Assembly (NCBI GenBank): GCA_937923585.1
Contig: CALDSM010000895.1
Coordinates: 1-11,854, forward strand
Length of the DNA: 11,854 nt
DNA from: an uncultured bacterium
GTDB taxonomy: Bacteria; Hydrogenedentota; Hydrogenedentia; Hydrogenedentales; CAITNO01
Direction: 5' to 3'
The position numbers and the translations under genes are program-made. The notes beneath the pieces are model-generated. The model did not search any database. It was not told the origin of the DNA and saw only the letters and a program-made list of their open reading frames with translations. Each line of letters starts with the position of its first letter. Position 1 is the first letter of the stretch. Shown here in pieces: positions 7,301-11,854 of this stretch.

Positions 7301-7776
7301 GGCGGGAACACGAAGGCCTTTTTGACCGGCCTCCCGTCCTTGGGATTGGTGAGCGACGCATCTCCTTTCCCGGCGGGCAGCGCCACGGCGGGGCATTCAT
7401 GGCCGTTAATCTTCACGGACAGTGTCGGCGGACCGGCGGGGTGGGTGTCCACGAGGTTCACAAACAGACGGTACCCGGTCCTGGGTGTCTTCTTGACGTT
7501 GAAGATGATCCGGAAAGGATGCGCCTTCAGTCCCGCCCAGTCATCGTTCGGGCCCGGCTGAATGAAGGGCCAATCCTTTTCCGGCACGCTCTTGCCGATC
7601 CGGTAGGTCACGTCATTCGCGAAGCGCTTTGCGTAGTCCGCGTAGTTGCCGGCGGCGGCGAACTCCCCGTAATCCGCGTCCTTCTTGCCGATGTTCCAGA
7701 GCGTGTCCGCGGCGCTGGCGGTTCCCGCGCAGACCAACGCAGTGACGAGACAGAAGATGAACGGGATGTTTCGCAT
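4387..7776 (-). CDS. Exported GH38-like glycoside hydrolase (alpha-mannosidase type)
   Basis: A 1129-residue exported enzyme. The signal peptide is MRNIPFIFCLVTALVCAGTA-SA, cut after ASA (residue 22). Residues 24-190 look like the galactose-binding-like C-terminal domain of family 4 rhamnogalacturonan lyases (LWNIGKKD... YRIGK... WPFIQPGPNDDW), probably carbohydrate binding. The GH38 catalytic barrel starts near 288 with AASAHTDIGYTD, the H-x-D-x-G-[WY] metal motif (H298, D300). D408 in SLNDVP sits where the GH38 nucleophile and metal ligand is expected, and H627 in FDEHTWGAAQS matches the late metal-binding His. Residues from about 690 to the end form the beta-rich C-terminal region, including NNYWHTNY (984-991) followed by QGGD. 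The family cleaves alpha-mannosides with a zinc or similar ion; the exact substrate is unknown. The open frame extends to 7893, but ATG at 7776 is chosen for its signal peptide and AAGGAG ribosome-binding site. A possible substrate release partner of the downstream symporter. Confidence 0.88.
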   Translation of the reverse strand: MRNIPFIFCLVTALVCAGTASAADTLWNIGKKDADYGEFAAAGNYADYAKRFANDVTYRIGKSVPEKDWPFIQPGPNDDWAGLKAHPFRIIFNVKKTPRTGYRLFVNLVDTHPAGPPTLSVKINGHECPAVALPAGKGDASLTNPKDGRPVKKAFVFPPAWMKRGSNELVLTTTAGSWMLYDSVKLEEGVPTAPQVERIDAACTPMFKMVDGVMKQAVLVEVENEGLDGAATLGLQGGAAPQQITLAQGESSIPLLVDPFTQAEKRRVTLKVGDKETSASFDAQPEKQWKVFVAASAHTDIGYTDLQEKCMQLHVDNAVGALEACDRLPNYKYNLEVFAQLDWFRQLAPDKFPVLEQRIKEGRMGLTALYLNMLTGICSGEELVRVLQPAQLYGRALGVPVTMASLNDVPSTIGTLPMFLGQAGVKYFAEAINEDRGPSFMHAEKETVQSPYWWEGLDGSRVLTMHTITYFQANQIRMNESMAAVERELPRFMKKFVRPDYPCDAIFINGAFVDNTVMTPRYAEVAEEWNKTWDFPKFIIARPDEYFEYVEKNFAEALPVYRGDMGSFWEDGAASTAAETAKSRWAKAHVNTAEKWMALAQARGAKKDAPLKALDTAWEQIVYFDEHTWGAAQSIGDPNDPQTVGQWKRKADYATRSIDQSRDMEQAGIAALRAMSAKGDKGSTLHVSNPLSWARDILVTVPAETKATAIRDAATGKAVTVQRTAGGDLAFVAKQVPAVGYRLYTIETGGKDAKGAALLAKDGDDFTWKGAGYRFHINPKTGALDSVTELKSGREWVDTASGLGMNQYLYVSGGNGTALIHPNAKPAPLLVPVTHETAAVTLAENGPLRAVLHIARSGKADPVDTDLVIHRDGTMDFVNVLHKTETLEKEGGYFAFPFGLNKADETNAYMELPYGIAAVDQEQMPGACREWHAVNTFAAVGDSALSACVASVDTPMFTVGELNRGIWPARNGGNRNILYAYVFNNYWHTNYKASQGGDIRCTFSVRLSDTPFDTVAATRFGWARTLDLTPDRNCALACAATGMPAEASYLRLDNGPVLLGELLPQEGRIMARLYNPSYEPAVTTITLPGVRAGAMSKTDLFGDNGVPLPASGKVTVPGRGMVSVTIKTQ

Positions 7777-7783
7777 GGCGGCA

Positions 7784-7789
7784 CTCCTT
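7784..7789 (-). promoter_or_regulatory. Ribosome-binding site fixing the glycosidase start
   Basis: AAGGAG on the minus strand, seven bases before the ATG at 7776. It supports this start over upstream in-frame starts as far as 7893, which would put about 39 basic residues before the signal peptide. Confidence 0.8.
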
Positions 7790-7830
7790 GTTGTTCCGCG
7801 TTTGTGACGGCAGGGGTTCAAACGGCGGGC

Positions 7831-7836
7831 ACTATA
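7831..7836 (-). promoter_or_regulatory. Candidate -10 element for the glycosidase gene
   Basis: TATAGT on the minus strand, about 55 bases before the ATG at 7776, inside a palindromic ACTATAGT octamer (7831-7838). The same octamer occurs in front of the gene at 96-1283, and in both cases a TATAGT is followed by CCCGCCG within a base or two. No clear -35 hexamer is seen. Confidence 0.35.
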
Positions 7837-8097
7837 GTAACCAGAACGCCCGAACCGGGCAACACGCACGCGGGAGGGCATTCCGATGGTCATCCGTATC
7901 CCCGGCGGACGCTTCCAGAAAACATTACAAAACCTTCATCAAAATGCATGTCGGCCCGTAATGATCGCGCGATACCATTTGGGCAGACAGGAGTGCAGCC
8001 TGAATGGTTCGGCAGAGATCACAGACACGTTCTTGGGCGGTCCGGCCGCATTCCCTCCGGACAGGGGGACCCTTCGGAAGGACGCCAAAACAGACAC

Positions 8098-8103
8098 AGG
8101 AGG
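8098..8103 (+). promoter_or_regulatory. Strong ribosome-binding site fixing the mosaic-protein start
   Basis: A perfect AGGAGG seven bases before the ATG at 8111. It selects this start, which opens directly into a signal peptide, over the upstream in-frame ATG at 7886, whose extra 75 residues have no signal character. Confidence 0.88.
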
Positions 8104-8110
8104 CGCAGCC

Positions 8111-11056
8111 ATGAAGAAAACAGAAAGTTCTCTGAAAAAAGGCGCGGGAAATGCGGCGTCCTTTGCCGCAACAGTACTGACATTGGGGGCATGCGCTTTG
8201 CTTTGCGCGGACATCTCCGCGCAAGCACCGCCGCCGGGCGGGATGACGCTGGAGCAGACGATTTCCGACGGGGCGCAGCGCACCACGCTGGCGTTCGCGG
8301 GACTGGGCATGATGACCGGGAACCTGGAGGCGCAGTCCTTCTTCCCCCCGGGCAAGGTGGCCGACTACACGGGCTTCCAGTATCTGCGCGACAATGACCC
8401 GGACAGCATGGGGCACAACACCAGCTTCCTGACGCGGGTCGCCAACAACGTCATCTACCTGCTCAACGACGCACAGTTCGCGCAGTTGAAGACGCTGGCC
8501 ACCGCCCAGATTGGCCAGATTAACCTGTACGGCTACAAGCGCTTTCCCCTCATGAAGGCGTTTCGCCGGCTCATGGACGGCGACATTCCCGCCGGTTCCA
8601 CAGGGTTGAATCTTGACGCCGTGAAACAGGCCTCGCGGGAACTTTACCTGATTGACGGTCAAATCAGCTTTGACCGCGCCCTGCTCTATGCCAACATCTT
8701 CAACTCGATGGATGCCGCGCAGAAAGCCTACCTTGACAACATGAAAGGAAAAGGCTGGAACTCGTGGCCCGACATCACCAACGACCAGATTCGGACCCGC
8801 ATGCAGGGCCTGCCGCAGGGCACGGCCGTGGCCGTAATGACCTACGCCAGCGACTTGTTCAGCTGGTATGCCGGGTCGGTGGATGCGGACGTCTATTTCT
8901 GCCCCGAGCGCCAGGGCACCTACTACGGTTCCTTTTACATCAAGGATGCCCCCGCCATCGGCCATGAGGGTTACGGCATTGACGAGCAGCTCACGGCCAC
9001 AGCCGGCGCCGCTCTGTGCGACAGTTCCAAAGGCTATGTGACGCAGGCTCAGGCCGCGCTGATTTCGAGTCTTGTGGACACACAGCGAAACAACCTCTAC
9101 GCGGGCGCCACCAGCATCGTGGGTGTGCGGACGCAAATCGCCACGCTGCTGCGCGGTCTTATCGTCTCCACGGCCTCAAGTGATTCGGTGAGGACGCAGG
9201 TGCTCGCCCTTTCGGGGACCTACGGCGATCTGGACGGCGAAAACAACTATCACTATGCAACCGTATTCGCGCAGGTCTACGCCGCGCTGACCACGGTGCA
9301 AAAGGACAAACTCGCCACGCTCAGAAAATCCATCATGTCCGGCACCTACAGTGACGGCACCCCCTTCGACTTCTCCGTATGCACCACGCCGTACCTGTAT
9401 TCCGCCGCCATCACGGACTTGAGCCTGCTCACACCTTATATCGCCGACACGGATTACCTGTTCCGGGAACCCGCTACAGGCGAGGGCGAAGGAGAAGGCG
9501 AGCCTGGCGGTTCCATGACACTGCAGAGTTCCGAAGTGGCGAACGGCGGAGCGCTGCCGACGGAATACACCTGTGACGGCACCGCCGCCACGCTGCCGCT
9601 GCAATGGAGCGGCGCGCCCGCGGAAACCCAAAGTTACGCGATCATCATGCACCACATCGCCCCGGACGGGAACAAGTGGTACTGGATTCTCTACGACATT
9701 CCGGCCAACATACTAAGCCTTGCCAAGAACGCAACCGGCACAGGCACCCTGGGCAACAACAGCGTGAACGGGCTGGCCGAATACGCCCCGCCATGTTCCC
9801 AGGGTCCCGGTGAAAAGACGTACACCTTGACGGTCTACGCGTTGTCTGCGGCGCCGCAGATCAGTGTTGCACCCGAACAGGTCAGCCGCGACGTCCTGCT
9901 GGCCGCCATGCAGGGGCTCATTCTGGACACCGGGGAATTGAACGTGGTCTACTCCCGGCAGGGTGAGGGTGAACCCCCGGTGGAAGGAGAACCCCCCGCG
10001 GAAGGCGAGGGCGAACCCGGATCCAACGGTGCGATCACCGTAACCATTGAGTCTGCCGCTGCGGTTGCCGCGGGTGCGCAGTGGGCCATTAGCGGCAGCG
10101 CGGCATGGAACAACAGCGGCATCACGCTGGACCACCTGGCCGCGGGCAACGTGACGGTTGTTTTCAAGAATGTGGCCGGTTGGACAACGCCGGCGGACAG
10201 GACCGTCCCGGTCAATGACGGTCAGACCGCCACCGTCAGCGCGACCTATACCGCCGTCCTTCCGAACCAGTACACGTTGACGGTGAATGTCACAGGCCAG
10301 GGCAGTGTGACGCTGAACCCCCCGGGCGGAAGTTATGCGGCGGGCACAAATGTGACCCTGACGCCCAACCCGGCACCGGGCTGGCGCTTTGCCCGCTGGG
10401 AGGGCGCCTTGACCACGGTAAGCAATCCCGCAACCTTCGCCGTGAACGGGAACACGAGCATCACCGCTGTGTTCACGGAGGACACGGCGACCCAGTTCGC
10501 AATTGTGCCCGATGTGCTCGGAAAAACGCTGGTCCAGGCCATATCCCTGTTCGGTGAGAGCGGGTTGGTCGTCGGCACGGTGCGCGAAATGCACGTTGCA
10601 GCCGTCCCGGCCGGCAATGTGGTCTATCAGGACCCGGCCGGCGGGACCGAGGCGGCCTTGGGCAGCGCGGTGGACCTGGTGGTGAGCAGCGGGCCGGAAG
10701 CGGGTGAAGGCGAAGCGCCGCAGAATATTGAACCCATGCGCCAAGAGGCGGCGGCGGCATTCGGCCAGGCGGACGCGGACAACAGCGGCGGACTGTCCAT
10801 GGAAGAGACGGCGTCCGCAATTTCCGGCATGACCGAGGCCGTGTTCACCGCGCTGGACGCGAATGGTGACGGCCAACTCACTCCCGATGAACTGGGCATG
10901 GATACGGCGCCATGGTTTGGATGCACCGGCTTCACGGGCTGCACAGGCGGCAAGAGCGCCTCTTCACCCGGCGGTACCCGCACGTTCCTCGGTGACCTGC
11001 TGATGGGAGCACTGGGCATTGTGCTATTGCAGGTGCTGTCCCCGAGGCGGCCATAG
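8111..11056 (+). CDS. Exported multidomain protein: unknown helical domain, PEBP, InlB-like repeat, PASTA, EF-hands, C-terminal anchor
   Basis: A 981-residue surface or periplasmic protein. Order: basic N-terminus and hydrophobic signal peptide (to about 38, ending DISAQA); an uncharacterised, mostly helical domain (about 45-452) with a striking FCPERQGTYYGSFYIKDA segment (263-280); a GEGEGEGEP linker; a YbhB/YbcL-type phosphatidylethanolamine-binding (PEBP) domain (468-616); a second Glu-Gly-Pro linker (618-637); a beta-sandwich module (640-714) with AGAQW and W-NNSGITL; an InlB-like B-repeat (719-790, GWRFARWEGA); a PASTA domain (797-861, VPDVLGKT); two canonical EF-hand loops (D888-E899 and D916-E927, probably calcium binding); a Cys/Gly-rich stretch (C938, C944, GG 946-947); and a hydrophobic helix (959-976) with a terminal SPRRP tail. 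The PEBP pocket lacks the usual DPDAP and HR residues. It probably binds cell-surface or wall ligands and is anchored at its C-terminus. No enzyme activity is evident. The FGE-like gene follows by 65 bases. Confidence 0.87.
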   Translation: MKKTESSLKKGAGNAASFAATVLTLGACALLCADISAQAPPPGGMTLEQTISDGAQRTTLAFAGLGMMTGNLEAQSFFPPGKVADYTGFQYLRDNDPDSMGHNTSFLTRVANNVIYLLNDAQFAQLKTLATAQIGQINLYGYKRFPLMKAFRRLMDGDIPAGSTGLNLDAVKQASRELYLIDGQISFDRALLYANIFNSMDAAQKAYLDNMKGKGWNSWPDITNDQIRTRMQGLPQGTAVAVMTYASDLFSWYAGSVDADVYFCPERQGTYYGSFYIKDAPAIGHEGYGIDEQLTATAGAALCDSSKGYVTQAQAALISSLVDTQRNNLYAGATSIVGVRTQIATLLRGLIVSTASSDSVRTQVLALSGTYGDLDGENNYHYATVFAQVYAALTTVQKDKLATLRKSIMSGTYSDGTPFDFSVCTTPYLYSAAITDLSLLTPYIADTDYLFREPATGEGEGEGEPGGSMTLQSSEVANGGALPTEYTCDGTAATLPLQWSGAPAETQSYAIIMHHIAPDGNKWYWILYDIPANILSLAKNATGTGTLGNNSVNGLAEYAPPCSQGPGEKTYTLTVYALSAAPQISVAPEQVSRDVLLAAMQGLILDTGELNVVYSRQGEGEPPVEGEPPAEGEGEPGSNGAITVTIESAAAVAAGAQWAISGSAAWNNSGITLDHLAAGNVTVVFKNVAGWTTPADRTVPVNDGQTATVSATYTAVLPNQYTLTVNVTGQGSVTLNPPGGSYAAGTNVTLTPNPAPGWRFARWEGALTTVSNPATFAVNGNTSITAVFTEDTATQFAIVPDVLGKTLVQAISLFGESGLVVGTVREMHVAAVPAGNVVYQDPAGGTEAALGSAVDLVVSSGPEAGEGEAPQNIEPMRQEAAAAFGQADADNSGGLSMEETASAISGMTEAVFTALDANGDGQLTPDELGMDTAPWFGCTGFTGCTGGKSASSPGGTRTFLGDLLMGALGIVLLQVLSPRRP

Positions 11057-11121
11057 GCCGTTTGTGGTTCCTGCGTGACGCCCAAGGTCAGGATGCACAA
11101 CAGAGACAGAAGGGTTTAGTC

Positions 11122-11808
11122 ATGGAAAGGACAGAAATGTGCAGGAGCAATTCGCTGGGACGCACATTCTCCGTCGTTGCGGCGCTGCTGGCATTTGGGG
11201 GGGGCTTCGGAGTTTCGCAGGCACCGGTCGCCGCGCCGCCGGGCATGGCGCTGATTCCCGAAGGCAGCTTTGAGATGGGTGATCACCACGGCTTCGTGGA
11301 CCCCAAACACGGCGGCGATGAGACGCCGCTCCACACGGTGCGTCTCGATTCCTTTTACATGGGCATCAACAATGTCACCAACCAGGATTACTGCACGTTT
11401 CTGAACTCGGCGCTGGCGCAGAGGCAAATTCAGGTTCGCGACGGCGGGGTCTATCTGGCGGGCGGAAACGACCTGCTGTGCGAAACGCGCGGCATGTCTC
11501 CGCACAGCCGAATTGGCTGGGACGGAATGGCGTTCTCCGTGCTGGACAACAAGGAGACCCACCCGGTCGTCTGTATCCGCTGGTGCGGCGCGGCGGCATA
11601 CTGCAACTGGTGCGGTGAGCGGCAGAAACGGCCTGTCTGTTATGACACGGCCACCTGGGCCTGCGACTTCAACCGAAGCGGCTATCGCCTGCCAACCGAA
11701 GCGGAATGGGAATATGCGGCGCGCGGAGGCCAGCAGAATCCCTACCGCAATTTCCCCTGGGGCGATGAACCGGACGCGGCGAAGGCAAACTGGCCCGAAT
11801 CCGGGAAC
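11122..11808 (+). CDS. Exported formylglycine-generating-enzyme-like (FGE-sulfatase/SUMF1) protein, truncated at contig end
   Basis: The N-terminal 229 residues of an FGE/SUMF1-domain protein. A hydrophobic signal segment (about 15-34, ending VSQA) precedes the domain. FGE hallmarks run in order: GMALIPEGSFEMGD (41-54), ETPLHTVRLDSFYM with NVTNQDY (67-90), HPVVCIRWCGAAAYCNW (147-163), the TWACDFNRSGYRLPTEAEWE stretch (178-197), AARGG (199-203) and FPWGD (211-215). True FGE oxidises a sulfatase cysteine to formylglycine through C-terminal catalytic cysteines, but that part is missing here, so catalysis cannot be judged; many bacterial secreted members of this kind are not sulfatase activators. 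Eight cysteines lie between 91 and 181, suggesting disulfides. ATG at 11122 has AAGGG upstream; ATG at 11137, preceded by AAAGGA, is a real alternative and would give a tidier signal peptide. It is probably co-transcribed with the mosaic protein. The frame runs on into adapter sequence without a stop. Confidence 0.87.
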
Positions 11809-11854
11809 AGATCGGAAGAGCGTCGTGTAGGGAAAGAGTGTAGATCTCGGTGGT
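11809..11854 (+). other. Illumina sequencing adapter (assembly artefact)
   Basis: The last 46 bases begin AGATCGGAAGAGCGTCGTGT and continue exactly as the reverse complement of the Illumina universal adapter as I know it. They are not genomic. Read in the frame of the preceding gene they add RSEERRVGKECRSRW, a peptide familiar as a contaminant tail in translated databases. Real sequence ends at 11808, within a base or two if the genome happened to share the first adapter bases. Confidence 0.97.

Larger units (their letters stand above)
7777..8110. other. Divergent intergenic region between the glycosidase and mosaic-protein genes
   Basis: This 334-base spacer separates two diverging exported-protein genes. 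On the minus-strand side it holds the glycosidase ribosome-binding site and a TATAGT element (7831-7836), with a small GCCCG-AAC-CGGGC inverted repeat upstream of it (7848-7860). On the plus-strand side I found no convincing promoter for the gene at 8111, only AT-richer sequence around 7918-7945 and a 10-base palindrome ATCGCGCGAT (7963-7972 approximately). No small RNA or small gene can be supported. Confidence 0.5.

Noticed and set aside
7886..8110. Upstream start for the mosaic protein at 7886
   Set aside because: The extra 75 residues lack signal-peptide or domain character, while ATG 8111 has a perfect AGGAGG and leads directly into a signal peptide.
4390..8397. A 1335-codon open frame on the plus strand, antisense to the glycosidase gene
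   Set aside because: Its composition is Gly/Arg/His/Val-rich with no domain, no signal peptide and no membrane pattern. It mirrors the codon bias of the GC-rich minus-strand gene and overlaps the well-supported mosaic-protein start in another frame.
7925..9136. A 403-codon minus-strand open frame across the start of the mosaic-protein gene
   Set aside because: It runs antisense to the signal peptide and N-terminal domain, has no recognisable motif and no sensible start signal.
9713..10876. A 387-codon minus-strand open frame across the C-terminal half of the mosaic protein
   Set aside because: Arg/Gly/His-rich antisense shadow; the plus strand encodes PEBP, InlB-like, PASTA and EF-hand domains here.
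11047..11059. CGGCC-ATA-GGCCG hairpin as a terminator between the two plus-strand genes
   Set aside because: It overlaps the stop codon, has five-base arms and no following T-run, so co-transcription of the two genes remains the simpler reading.

Overview
The window is a GC-rich bacterial contig end. Protein style suggests an uncultivated lineage of the Planctomycetes/Verrucomicrobia/Candidatus Hydrogenedentes kind: secreted mosaic proteins joined by Glu-Gly-Pro linkers (GEGEGEGEP type), FGE/SUMF1-domain exported proteins, a GH38-like mannosidase with a polysaccharide-lyase-like front domain, and long GC-rich palindromic intergenic repeats. The Hydrogenedentes assignment is a guess from linker style; no marker gene is present.

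Minus-strand block (96-7776). In transcription order: an exported GH38-like glycosidase (4387-7776), a composite palindromic repeat (4081-4360), a sodium:solute symporter (2287-4020), a second, different palindromic repeat (2211-2281), a small membrane protein made of two lipid-A-biosynthesis N-terminal (LAB_N) domains (1411-2112), and an unrecognised exported proline-rich protein (96-1283). The glycosidase and symporter could form a release-and-uptake pair for a mannose-type sugar, but the repeat between them argues against a tight operon.

Plus-strand block (8111-11808). Divergent from the glycosidase across a 334-bp spacer lies a 981-residue exported mosaic protein: an uncharacterised helical domain, a YbhB/YbcL-type PEBP domain, a beta-sandwich module, an InlB-like B-repeat, a PASTA domain, an EF-hand pair, and a Cys-Gly-rich C-terminal membrane anchor. 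After 65 bases comes the start of an exported formylglycine-generating-enzyme-like (FGE-sulfatase/SUMF1) protein, cut off by the end of the contig.

The last 46 bases (11809-11854) are not biological: they match the Illumina sequencing adapter and extend the last reading frame with 15 artefactual residues.

I see no tRNA, rRNA, CRISPR array, insertion sequence, phage or defence genes. The points that most merit a second look are the C-terminal anchor and domain make-up of the mosaic protein, the two classes of palindromic repeats, the duplicated LAB_N protein and the adapter artefact.
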